In this document: in pieces, positions 36,108-49,276 of the stretch
Layout of the letters: each line of letters opens with the position of its first letter
Numbering within the stretch: position 1 is the first letter of the stretch
Origin: Brugia malayi
Taxonomy: Eukaryota > Nematoda > Chromadorea > Rhabditida > Onchocercidae
DNA length: 64,000 bases
Direction: 5' to 3'
NCBI RefSeq assembly: GCF_000002995.4
Contig: NW_025062477.1
Location: 5,614,649-5,678,648, forward strand
Notes under the pieces: model-generated
What the model saw: the letters and a program-made list of their open reading frames with translations, nothing else
Told to the model about the DNA's origin: nothing
Database searches by the model: none
Position numbers and translations under genes: made by a program

Positions 36108-39100
36108 TCATTTTGTGTTGTCCGAATTTGCTGCTTTTCCGGATTCCGATTTAACTCGCTTATGCTTGGTACGACGATTCTGGAACCATACTTTAACCTG
36201 AAGTATTACTTAAAAAATTGGAAATGATGAAGCATTTTGATTTATGAATATAAGTTCAGACAATATAAAATCATGAAAATAGATTAATTAATAAAATTTT
36301 TTGTTAGTTCGCATTCAAAAATTCTACTACATTCTCTTCAGGAAATTTTTAGTTTAATTTTTTTCTTAATATTTAAATATTAGCAAAAGTTGAAGTAGAA
36401 TTAAGAAAAAACAAAAAAAAAAAGAAGGAAAAACTAAAGCAAGAACAACTTAACTCTTTGTTTTCAACAATGATTAAAAAAAAATTAACCTTATTTATTT
36501 TATTTATTTATTTATTTTTTTGGAAAAATCAAATTTGGATAATTTAAAGCGATAAGAATTTCAGTAATATTATAATATAAGGAAATAATTAAGAATTGTG
36601 GCAATATTATAATGTATTATATACATATTTTTCCAAAATTTATTTCTAATTAATTAATTACAATTAATCCATTTAATTAGCATATAATATTTACATTTTT
36701 TTCTCGTTTTTTTCCCACCAATTTTCAAATTACATTTTAATAATGTTGAATTTTATTTATAAGTACAATATTTCTTCAATATACACATTCTTCCATTCAA
36801 TTCGATTAAATTTTAATTTTCTTCCTTTCATACACAAATATATTTAGTATTAGAATTGAATTAATAAAATTTAAATTAATATGACTTAAATAAACTTACT
36901 AGAATTTTTTTTTTTGAATTCTTCCTACAAATATATATTACATCTTCAATGTTTAAATTAAAATTAATTCATCCCTAACTGTTTTTCTTCTCTTTCACTT
37001 TCCCTCTCTCGCCCTCTCTCTCTGTCCCTCCCTCTCTCTGTCTTTCCCTCTCCCTCACTTCTTTCAACCACTTGTCAAATCTTGTCATCAATTGCCATTT
37101 TGACTTTTTTTTCTCTTTTCTCTTTTTTTTTGATGTTTTATTGTTTGCTTAACGACTTTAAAAAGCTACTATGGTAGATAGCATCGATACATATTCCTTT
37201 CTCTCTCTCTCTTTCTTTCTTTTTCTCTCTCCCTCACACTTTCTTTCTCTCATTAAAGACAAGAAATAATCATTTTATCAAATACAATAGGAAATATATT
37301 TCTTTGGAACGATAAAGGAATTTAAATCATAAATACATTTTTCAAAATATTTTAAATTTACAATAAATTTGTTTCTACACAGTTTGTAATGCATAATAGA
37401 AAAATTGTTTAATATAATTTGTTTCTTAATTAATTTATTTTAGTAGCTGAAAAATTAAATTTTGGAAAATTTACGGATTTATTAACTATAATTATTATTT
37501 AGAATTATTCGACTGACAAACTTTTAAATTGTACAAATTAAACTTATGCGTTTGGCATAGTCAAATGGGAAATTTTTGTGGGAAAAAATGGAATTTGATC
37601 AGTTATTTCGGTTTCTTTATCATTCTAATCAGATTATTCCGGTTTATTTATCACTCTAATCGGATTATTTATTTATAATTAACTATTACTTACGGTAAAT
37701 GTAAAAATATCCAAAAAATTTCTAGCAGACATAAGATTTCATCAAGTTTATGATAATTATATGTGTTATTTTAAAATTCAATTAAAGAAAATTTTTTAAT
37801 CAATCAATAATGCATTACTTAGAATTAAATAATTTTGTTATCAGAAGGAAAAAACTTGTGCGACATTTTTTGCAAGTTTTTTCTTTATTTTTGTTTCCTT
37901 TAATTTTTAAGAGGGAAATTTTTTTTGGAAAAAAAAAAAAAAACTATTAACCGAAATGCTTAAATAAAATAAAAACAAAAAATTGTGTCTCTTTTTCGTT
38001 TATTTAATGTTTATTAATTGAAACTAAAAATAATAATAATAGTTCAGAAAAAATAAATAAATCAAACTAAAAAAAATTCTGTCAAATTTTTGCTTCTTTT
38101 TTTAAAATTTAGAATAAAATTTACAAGTTTTCCCGACAATATGTATTACTACCATTTTTAGTTTCAATTTATAATAAACTGAATTATTCCAACCTGAATT
38201 CAAACAAAAATAAGATTTTAATGAATTTAATGGGAAAATTTTGAAGTGACAAAAAATTTTTTACTTGTGTTTCAGTAAGTGATAAGTTGGTTGCTAGTTC
38301 TCGACGTTCATTCCCGATCACATAATGATTTAATTCGAATGCTTTTTCAAGTTCAACTAATTGTTGAGGTGAAAAAGCGGTACGAATTCGTTTATTCTTT
38401 CGAAATGGTTGTAAAAAGAGACCAGCGGTAGTTTCATCTAAATTTAATTCTTTTTAAAAATATTTGAAAACTTTTTATCAAAATTTAGGAAAAGGAAGTA
38501 TGTTAATCGAACGAAACAATCAATCAATCAATAATCCTATCGATCAATCAATAATAACATTGGTATACACTATTAGAGTATAGCGTATGTAATACAATAT
38601 TTTTGATGAAAATAATTAATTAATCAATATTTTTGATAAATTCAAGAAAAAATTTATTTATTTATTTCTTATCTGATTTCACTGTTAGAAAGAAAGAAAA
38701 AATAAAAAAAGAAATAAAAGGAAATATTGGTTGTATGCAATGATTGATGGAGGAATATTTGATGGATATTAGAGTGATATATTAATCGAAAATATTTGCA
38801 ACCATTAATTTAGTCAACAAATTTACAGGTAAACCAATAGGTAACTAACAATTTGTTTCATAAGTTTATGGGTAATTTGCTATGAAATATTTGTGACAAA
38901 TTTACCCAATCCATTTCCTATTCTTTCATCTTTTTTTAATTTAAATAGCAACACTATATTTTATTTATAAAGTATTTTCATTTATTGTAAGAGATAGTTT
39001 TCTTTTGCTTTTTGTTTTATTTTAGCATTCTTTTTTCAAAAAAATTTCAGAACAATACGTCATCAAATTTTAAAAAATGAAATAAAATCAAAATTCTAAT

Positions 39101-42100
39101 ACTATTTTTAATTTTGCATATTTATTCAGCCACTTTTATCATATGAATATTAAAAGAATTTGGTAATTAAATTTTCTGTTGAATTTTTGATGCAAAGAGT
39201 TTAGGATGGATATCATGAAATAATAAAAAATGAAAATAAAAAAAAAGAAACAAACCGTTATGATTGTCAGAATTACATTTGAATAATTTTGCAAACAGAT
39301 GAAAGACAACAAATAATTACTGCTAATTATATTTAAAATTAGAATATAAAATTAATGATAAAAAATTTAATTGAAATTAAGAAAAGATTATATTGATTTA
39401 GTCGAACCTAATTAAATAAAAAAAAATTATTATTGAAATTGCAAATTTTTATCCAGAAACTTATGTACTATTAATTGCAATATTTATTGTCACTGGAACT
39501 GATTAAAAAACTTGTCTTACTCTATTTTAATAATTTATATGTGATCGTAATTATTAAGAGTTAATTAAACGTTTTTTTTTTTTTCCATATTTTGCACCAT
39601 CTATGAAATTTGAACTTAATTCATTAAAACTAAATTTGTTGAATTTAGCTTAGTTTAACAAATTTAAAATAGTACAATAAATTGCTTTTAATTCTTTTTA
39701 TTTCACATATTTTACTTATATTATTACTACAATTAAAAAATTAATATTCCATTTTATTTCTCTAAAAAACATCAAACGATAAGTTTTTACTCTATTTTAA
39801 ACTAAGATATAATTAACTGAATCAAATTCAATTCATATTGTAATATATGATGTGGTAAATTTTAAAATGTTTAAAAGAAAAACGAAAAAACATTAAATTA
39901 AATATTTAGAAAGATTACAACTTGTCTACAAAAGTAGCATATCATAGTAATTAATTAATTAATTAATTAATCTATTTATTACTTATCATTTTTATTTCAC
40001 ACATCAATTTATAATAAAGAATTTGTGAAATAATGTTTATTTAAATAGGAAAATGCAGTTTAAATCAGAATACTAAAATGGTTGGAACTTAATTACTTAA
40101 TTACCGTACATTTATCATTCAAGAAACAAACCAAATTGTCGATAACCAGATTGTTGAATAAGTTCGATCCATTGTTGTGACCATAATTTTTGCTGATTAT
40201 GGCAAATATCGCTGTCATTAAAACCCATAATGAATGGATTTGCTGATGCCATCTGCAAGAAGAATTTCAAATATTTGAAATGAAATTAGAAATAAGTTTA
40301 ATGTTAATAATGGGTGAAAAAATTTTTTGCATCTAACATATTTCCATACCTTAAAATATTAATTTTAATTTTCCCTGTTTTAAAAAAAATGTAATAAAAA
40401 TAAAAAAAAAAAAAAGGCAGGATTAAAATACAACTACTTTTAATTCAATAAAAATTTTTATTGACTTTATTTGATGCATTTATAATTTCTATAATTATAA
40501 GTCAATAACTTTTATAAAAATAAACATTTTTAAAATTATGAAATAAGCAAATAAATAAAGGCCATTAAAATATTTGTAAAAAATGAAGAATAAAAATAGT
40601 TCTTTCTAAAATTTGAATTTTCAAAATATGAAATTTATTTGTTTATATTGAAAATTGAAAGGATTATCTTCTTGATGACATTTTTTTTCACATTAGACAA
40701 TCTACCATAACAATTGATCTTATCATTATCATTATCACCGTCGCCATCATAATTAATCAAATTGTTATGTTGCACTAAATAATAAAACAAATACGATAAT
40801 TTTGCTGAATTTTCAAAAATCTTTTTTTGAACTGAAGAAAAAAGGAAAAGGAAATATGATTATATCTGGAAAGGTGGTAAAGAAGAATATATTAATGATA
40901 GATATTTGGATGATAGCTTTAGTTAATTTCATATTATTAGCAATAGAAAAGGTAAGCATTAAATGGGTAAGCATTGCTAATATTATAAATCAAATAAATA
41001 AGCAAACGTTTCATTGCTATAACATAAATAATCAAATTTGATCAATAATCCAATTCGAATATTATATTACTTCACCTGTTTATCTGTATGCAAATTTGTT
41101 TTATGATGTTATCATAAAAAATAGACTTTGATGATAAGCAATCATTTTATTAGTATTACTTATTATTTGCTAACACATAATAAGGTTAATAAAATTTAAA
41201 AGATAAACATAGAATTAAAATAATATTATAATTCTATTTAAAAAAATAATAATAATTTTGTAAAACAATATTATAATTCTATTTAAAATTGATGCCAATC
41301 AATTATTTATTATAAACATTTACAAATAGCTATTAGAAATTTTATTTACTTATATTTTACTTATTGCACTTATTATAACTTCTTCTATTACAGTTATAAA
41401 TTTATTATAATTGTAATAAAAAATTTAATTATTTGAAATTAATTTTATTTAATAAATAAAAGTGAAAAATAAAAAATAACTAATGAATTTATAATTTAAT
41501 ATAAACATATTAATCAATTATTTATTATGAACTTTTTGAAATTTAGTTTTTTTCAAAGAAAAATTAAAAAAAATTTTAACATTAAAAAAAAATTATTCAC
41601 CTGAATGTGTGGAAGTAAAACATCGAAATAAGATAGCGTTTGTGGAATTGGTGTTGATAAGCATACAATTGGATGACATGATGTTGATGAAGTTGAATTA
41701 TTACTATTGTCATTATTATCATTATTGTTATGATTATCGTTAACATGATTAATGTCATTATCATTACCATTATTATTGTTATTGATACTATTTGTAATAT
41801 TTTGATAATCTGACTTGCAATTCTGATTAGTAATTATACTTGATAGAAGTATTTCTCGACTTGTTCCTGGTATGCATTCAACTGGGCTTTCATCTGATTC
41901 GGCCAAATGTACCTGGCATTGTTGATTAAATGTAGAAGTTTTAATTTCATTAAGAGTAGTAGTAGCAAATAACGGTGTGATATCGTTATCATTAGATGAT
42001 AATACTTTCGAATGTGAAATAATATCAGCTTTAGATGTTTGCCTTAAACTAGGCTTGCTAGAATATACTTTTTCTGGCTGTTGTAGTAATTGTTGTTGCT

Positions 42101-42239
42101 GCTGTTGTTGTTGATGATGGTGATGATGATTGTGGCGATAATGATGATAATGATGATGATGGTGATGATGATTACTAATTAAATTTTCCACCGAAAAATT
42201 TGATAATGATGGCATAATAGCAATTGATATTATAAGCAT
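36108..42239 (-). CDS. ceh-2: EMX/empty-spiracles homeobox transcription factor CEH-2
   Basis: Nuclear transcription factor expected in anterior neurons and pharynx, as known for CEH-2/EMX. Four exons (42239-41601, 40252-40132, 38437-38265, 36197-36108) join in phase to 340 residues. The homeodomain starts at [20 protein letters not shown], continues [18 protein letters not shown] and ends [18 protein letters not shown]; the preceding LFLQPF matches the hexapeptide-like LLHGPF of EMX. Helix 3 begins exactly at the exon 3/4 junction. The N-terminus has FSVENLI, the EMX/engrailed-type repressor-like motif. Exon 1 carries long His, Gln and Asn/Asp tracts (codons CAT/CAC, CAA, AAT/AAC), making it unlike vertebrate EMX. 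Start is 42239 or the in-frame Met at 42215 ([13 protein letters not shown]); the latter puts the motif nearer the N-terminus. Introns are large (1.3-2.1 kb). Confidence 0.92.
36985..37252. repeat. CT-rich low-complexity tracts in the last ceh-2 intron
   Basis: Two pyrimidine-rich blocks (about 36985-37065 and 37195-37252) of CTCTCT and CCCTC mixtures on the plus strand, separated by ordinary AT-rich intron. Confidence 0.85.
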
Positions 42240-42411
42240 CGACCAAAAAAAGAAAAAGTAAGAAACTTTAAGTTATACAAATTTTTATCTTTTCTTTTCT
42301 TTTTTTTTCGTTTATTTCGTTAAAATAATAGCAAAAACACTAAGCCAGTATGTTTATCTTTTTAGGCATTTCTGTTTAACAAAAATAATTCAATAATTGT
42401 CATTCATTTTC

Positions 42412-42680
42412 CTCATACAATAAGAAATTAGTTGGAACAATTCTTCCTCTTCTTCATAAATACTCCAATAATTAACACAGATATTACTCACACAACAAGA
42501 AAATATTTGGAGCAGTTCATCTTCTTCGTTATATATATTTTAATAATTAGCACAGATGTTGCTCATACAATAAGAGAATAATTGAAACAATTGTTCTTCT
42601 TCTTTACAACTATTTTAATAATTGGTAGCAATATATTTTCTTATACGAATAAGAGAAGAAATAAAATAACAGCAATAATT
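42412..42680. repeat. 75-bp tandem repeat upstream of ceh-2, about 3.5 copies
   Basis: Units start with CTCATACAATAAGA at about 42412, 42487 (CTCACACAACAAGA), 42562 and 42640 (CTTATACGAATAAGA). Each continues with a TTCTTCTTC block and a TAATAATTAGCACAGAT-like block. Spacing is 75, 75 and 78 bases. Confidence 0.85.
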
Positions 42681-42860
42681 AGTAAAACTTTTTCATAATT
42701 CTAAATTTTTTATTAAATGAATTTTGTTGATTCGTTAAAATCTTTCTAATAAATAAAACATTTGATGATATTTACCAAACCAATAAGATTGCACTGAATT
42801 TCTTTTAAAGGCGGAGCATTTTTCAAAAGTGAAACAAATGGGTGTGGATTTATATTCATC

Positions 42861-43337
<477 letters not shown>

Positions 43338-43509
43338 AATTTAATTAGAGTCTGAATCAATTACTTAGTTAATAATATGAAAAGTTAGTAAGGTGAATTA
43401 ATTTAAAAAAAAAAAGAATTTAAAAAAAGTTTAAAAAAACGGAGAAACTACCTTACATCACAATTTCATTTTTTTTCATGCCAATTCTTGTCATTATTAT
43501 TATCACTGG

Positions 43510-43510
<1 letters not shown>

Positions 43511-43587
<77 letters not shown>
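43511..43587. repeat. (ATT)n microsatellite
   Basis: About 25 uninterrupted ATT units, 170 bases beyond the TCTA array. Confidence 0.97.
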
Positions 43588-45383
43588 CTAATATTATTAG
43601 TAACATAAAATGTATATTTTTTAATCTACCAAAAATATGGCAAACTAAGTGATTTTAAAATTTTCATCTATTACTGTATTTAACTTAAAATTAAAAAAAA
43701 AAATCAATAATTAATGGCTATTTTCTTTGCGCACTATCTGTACGATAACACTTAATATTATTCAGTTTTTCTATTCAAATATATATATTTCGATCCATTT
43801 GTAAAGTTATGACAAATGGTAATTTGAATGAATAAATTCCATCTATTATTCATTGTATTTGCTAAATTTCTTGAAATTTAACAGCAACAAATTTTAAAAC
43901 CAATAAAAATATTTTAGTAGTACTATTATCATCCTTATCAGTAATACCATTAATTATATCAGAAAGTCTCGTCCCTCGTTATCACTCTCATTTCCTTTCC
44001 ATTAATATCCATTTTTCCGTTTCTTTTAATTGCCATATCCTTTTCTACTCGCCCATTCTTCCAAATTCCATTAGCAAATAATTCATTCCAAAATGATTGA
44101 TTCCTTCTAATTTACTGATTTTCATTATTTTCATTTGGTGAGAAAATATACCCAAATATGTGAATATGCAATATGCCTACCTGCCTGTGTGTTTAAGCTC
44201 TTTTTGATAATATCTAAAAAAAAATAAATAAATAAATAAAATAAAAAAAGAAAGAAAAAAAGCGAACCATTTGGATTAATGGGTTTTACCCATTCTTTTG
44301 CTTTATAGCTTATTTACCCTTTTCTTTCCATCTTCTTTCCTTCTCTTCTAACTTTCACTACCTTTCCCGACATTTTCCTTGCCCGCTCTTGCCCATCTTT
44401 TTTTTCTCTGTTCTCTCCACGCTATTCCTATGCAATATTTCATAAACCGGAATGCATAATCAGGTTGATTAAATGCAAAAGAAAGAGAAATGTACCGATA
44501 ATTGCAATTAAGAAATCGTATATTTTTTTTTGCATTATTCAGAAGCTATATAAATATATTTATTTATTTATTTAATTATTATTTGTTTAGATTTTGATAA
44601 CAATAATCGTAAGCAAAATTAATTTTCCAAAAAAGAAAAATTTAGTTTTTTTCATCTAAATTTCACTTATATTTTTAAAAAAATTTAAATTAATCCTTTT
44701 CTGTAGTTCCTTTTTTTTTTGTGTAGAAACTATTGTAGAAAAGTGAGCAAATAATATTGTAAATCATTTATTTTTTGATTCGAAAATTACAAATATATTT
44801 ATAATTTTACGAAAATCTTTATAATTTGATAAAAAAAAAATCATAAATGAATGAATTACTTCATAAAAATTTGGTCAAATATAAATATTCATTTTATTTG
44901 CAATTCCGTCTTTATATTTAAGTTAATGAATTACTTTAAAAAAAGTGAATGCAAATATTTCACATACATTTTTATCGTTCTTTAATCGATAAAAATGAGA
45001 AATAAAGAAAGTAAAAAAAGAATATTAAAAAAATAGAAGTAAGTTTTAGTAGAAATATTTCGTATTTGATTATTAATTTTCGATTAAAGCGAAATATATG
45101 TAAATCGATTATTGTATTTTAGTTCTTCATTTTTCTTTTGGCATATTGCTTTGCTATAAAAAAGTGTTATGAAGTAAAGAAATAAAATGTGAATAATAAT
45201 AATAATAATTATAATTATGACGATGATGGCAATAATAATAAATGAATAATAGCTAATCACAAATTCAGGAAACGTTTTCGTTTAATATTTCCGTAATGGC
45301 TGCAATCATCAGGAATCCTTGATTATCCAATCATTGACAATGTGAAATAAGTAAAGCAAAGCAAACCGAACACAATTACCTGA

Positions 45384-45672
45384 TATTTGCCCATAGGTAA
45401 TATTTTGTACCTACTCCTCCACTCTCTTTGCCCATAGGTAATATTTTGTACCTACTCCTCCACTCTATTTGCCCATAGGTAATATTTTGTACCTACTCCT
45501 CCACTCTCTTTGCCCATAGGTAATATTTTGTACCTACTCCTCCACTCTCTTTGCCCATAGGTAATATTTTGTACCTACTCTTCCACTCTATTTGCCCATA
45601 GGTAATATTTTGTACCTACTCCTCCACTCTATTTGCCCATAGTAATATTTTATACCTACTTCTCCACTCTCT
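45384..45672. repeat. 41-bp minisatellite, seven copies
   Basis: Near-identical units TTTGCCCATAGGTAATATTT continuing TGTACCTACTCCTCCACTCTC. Each unit contains the inverted pair TAGGTA/TACCTA around an 8-base loop. Copies differ mainly at the last base (C or A); the final copy is decayed (CATAGTAATATTTTATACC). It is much more C-rich than its surroundings. Confidence 0.95.
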
Positions 45673-46409
45673 GTAATTTTCATAATTTTAAAAACAATGC
45701 TTTTGACATTATAATTTGTTACATAACCATTCTGTAATGTTTTTTTCATTTCTTTGTTCATTTTTTGTTCATTTTTTAAATTTAAATTTTCGAATTTAAA
45801 AGTTAAAACTGAAATGTGCTTAACTAAAATATGTGTTTTAACTTAAAATTAATAAAATTAGCAAAAATTTAAAGTGCATTTATAGTAATAAAATATCTAA
45901 GACAATAATAAAATTGATAAATAATTGAAATTAATATTATGAAACACCAAAATGTCAAAATTTTTTTTAAAAAAGGAGAGATCTATTGAATTGTGTGTCA
46001 TTTAATTCATTTGTATTTTTGAAAATTCATTTTTCTTTTTCAAATTTTGGTAAAGAAAAAATTTTCACTAAGAAATAGCGAAAAACTAAAAAAAAAAAAA
46101 AATTGCTATGTGTTACAATTATAATCTCATTAAATTTCTTTCGAAAACACTTAAAATCTTAAAAAAATTAAAAATTCCAACTGTATAGTAATATTATAAA
46201 AGTAATTAAAAGTAAAATTACTTTTTAACTCTGTCATTGCTAACAGTAATAATAAAGTTAAATAATATTAACAAATGGAAAACTATTACTTTTATCAAAT
46301 CATATGATATCAGTTACTTCTATCGAATGCATTAAAAGCTTTTAGTATTATGCTTAATGCTTATTTTTGAATTTACTTTGACATACGAATGCTAAAATTG
46401 CTGCATTCG

Positions 46410-46463
46410 ATGCTTCTGCAAGCTTTTGCAAGCATCTGCAAACTTTGCAAAGCATTTTGCAAA
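46410..46463. repeat. 10-bp-periodic TGCAA cluster
   Basis: Five successive ~10-base units (TCTGCAAGCT, TTTGCAAGCA, TCTGCAAACT, TTGCAAAGCA, TTTTGCAAAT) place a TGCAA core once per helical turn. Confidence 0.6.
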
Positions 46464-46674
46464 TAAATATTATCACATATATTCTCATATTATAAAACAC
46501 ATTATTTTTGCTATTTATCGAATAAATAACTTTAATATCTTTCTGTTGGAGCAATTTACTGAATTGTAAAGTTACAATTTATTAATAAATAAATATTATC
46601 AAACACTGTTACATATAATCATATATTCCAATAAAAATACTAATTTTTATAATAATATAATTTCTGCGTGAACA

Positions 46675-46684
46675 CACGTACGTG
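46675..46684. promoter_or_regulatory. second CACGTACGTG palindrome
   Basis: Identical to the palindrome at 13982-13991. It lies about 2.6 kb downstream of unc-38 and 4.4 kb upstream of ceh-2. Function inferred only from the palindrome and its rarity in AT-rich DNA. Confidence 0.3.
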
Positions 46685-49276
46685 AAATTAAGTAGAAAAT
46701 TGTAAATGGAAATGTATTATGTATAAATGTTGAGAAAAAAAGTTGCAAATTTTGAAAAATGAATCATTTATATTCAATACGAGTAAATAATATATTATCA
46801 AAATAATGCAAAATAAAAAATAGAAAAGAATAAAAATTAAAGATTAAACGAAGAAACTGAAATTGAATTGCAGAAAAGAATTGCAATTACTTAAAATTGA
46901 TTAATCGTTACGTTTGATTTTTTTTTTTTTTTTTTTGCAATGCAAGAAAATAATATTTTTATTTTTTATAAACAAAAAAATAAGTTCAAAATATAATAAA
47001 TATATGACATAAAATATGAAATAATATAATTTCAATATATTCATTTTGTTAATTACTTTATTAATTCAGAAATTTTATTGTGTATTTAATTTTCTGTAAG
47101 AATTTTTCCAAAATTAATTTTAAGTAATGAATTAATTAATCCCATATTCAATATATCGCATAAATCGTTTTCTTTTTGTAATTAAAATGTGCTTCCATAA
47201 AATATAACTTACTAAAGTGTATTTCTTCTGATTTAAAAATTTTATTCAAATTTTCACAAAACAAAACCATAATTAATAAAATGAATATTTCTTTTCTTAA
47301 ATCACTAAAAGTATATTTTCATTTATTTTGAAAACGAAAAAAAAAATGGTAAATTACATAAAATTATGAAAATTATTTGCAACTAATTGTTAATTAATTT
47401 ATTCGATATTTTTAAAAGTTTGAAACCATTCACATCATTTAGTCAGAGGAATTTTTATTTCTAAAAGAAAAAGGTTATAATAATTATAAATGCAAAAATA
47501 CAATAAAGTTATATGTTTTGTTGCTATATTTGAATATGAATAAAAATGAGAAATGCCATGAATGCTTTCCATTTATAAATCATCTAAATGATACTAATCT
47601 AATCACTGATAATCATTACAATTATCAAATATTATAGCTAATATTTAAATGATATGTACAAATCATAAATGCATTAACATTTCTTCAATTTCAAAAGTAA
47701 TAAGCCCAAAATTTCTGCTTTAAATTTTCAAATAATTCCAAATATTTGAAATTTTAATTAAAATTATCATAATTTTTGGACAAAAAAAAATTCGATCAAT
47801 GAAATTATGAATTTTCTAAATAACATAGAATAAGTGGGTCATTTATATGGAATGATTTGTAAGATTACTGATAACAGTTATCATTCAGAATATGGACTAT
47901 CACTTATCAGAAAATTCCTTAAACAGAATAATCAATACAATACTAATGATAATGTATCATATATATACAGTGATACATTCATCAGTTTATCATTCATCTC
48001 TTTATCACTTATCAACTTTGCAATAGCACATAAAGTAATTATATAAAGTGATGAAGAAAGAGGAAAATTTTTTGGAATCTAGAAAAAAAAAGTTGTAATT
48101 TAAATATTTTTGAAAAAATTTATAATAAAAAATTGATTTGAGAACACTTTTCACTTTTGTTATCATTTGATAATATTAATTTATAAATTTATATTACAAT
48201 TCAACTTTTATTGCATTTTCTGAATCAAATAAATTACTTACTATAAATTCCATTTTTTGGTAAATTTAACTTTTGCTTACTCATTTGTATTTGTAAATGA
48301 GAGAAGAAAAATGATTGCATTTTGAAATTTTTGATGATAAATGATAGTGATAAGATAGGAAAAAAGTACTACTGCTCAGATAAAGAAAATTAAAAATTAA
48401 TATTAATTAAATAGGAAAATACAAATGTAATTAAAATCTTCGAAATTGATGAAAGAGAAAATTGAAATCCTAAAAAAAGCAGTTCAAATGTCTGGTTTAC
48501 ACAATTTTACACAGAAAATTTTCATGTTAAATTTTTTTTTTCTGTTTTCTGGATTTACAATTATATGAAGAATTGTGGCTTTGATAGAAAACTAAAGTTT
48601 AATTTGAAAATATAAATTAATTCTTTAATTGAGTGCAAATTATTATAACACATTTTTGCAAAATTTTTGGTAGCCAATCAATTGTTCTGGAAACTTTCTT
48701 ATACTTCAAAAAAAGAGTGTAAAAATGAAAAAAAAAATCTCTTATAAATGTGAAATTCACTTTGTTTGAGCCACTTTCTAACTTTCTAAACAAAAAAAAT
48801 ATTACAACGAAAAATTTTAATTCAATGAACAAAAAACGGAAATAAGCGATAATAATCATTGATTAATCATCGAATTAAAGTGATTTTATCATTTTAGTCT
48901 ATTTAAATCATCTTTGTTGTCTCAATATATTAGTGAAATAGCTAATAACAATTTTGTGAGACTAATGGCTAACGATTTAATCTATCATTGAATTAAATAA
49001 ATGTTGCATTAAGTAGCAATCATTGAAAACTGTGTTATGTACTGATCTAATCAATCATTCCGATCATTACTACTATTGTCATTATTATTATTATTTTACG
49101 AATAAAAGAAGTGAATAAATGAACAGATAAACGAAATTAATAAATAAAGGCAGAAAAACAATGGAAGAAAATATGTTAATGGACAAAAATATAATAAGAA
49201 ATTAACAAAAATGATTATTTCATATTTGTTAAACCTTTTTTAAATGATAATATTTCAGCATTTTGCAATATTTAGT

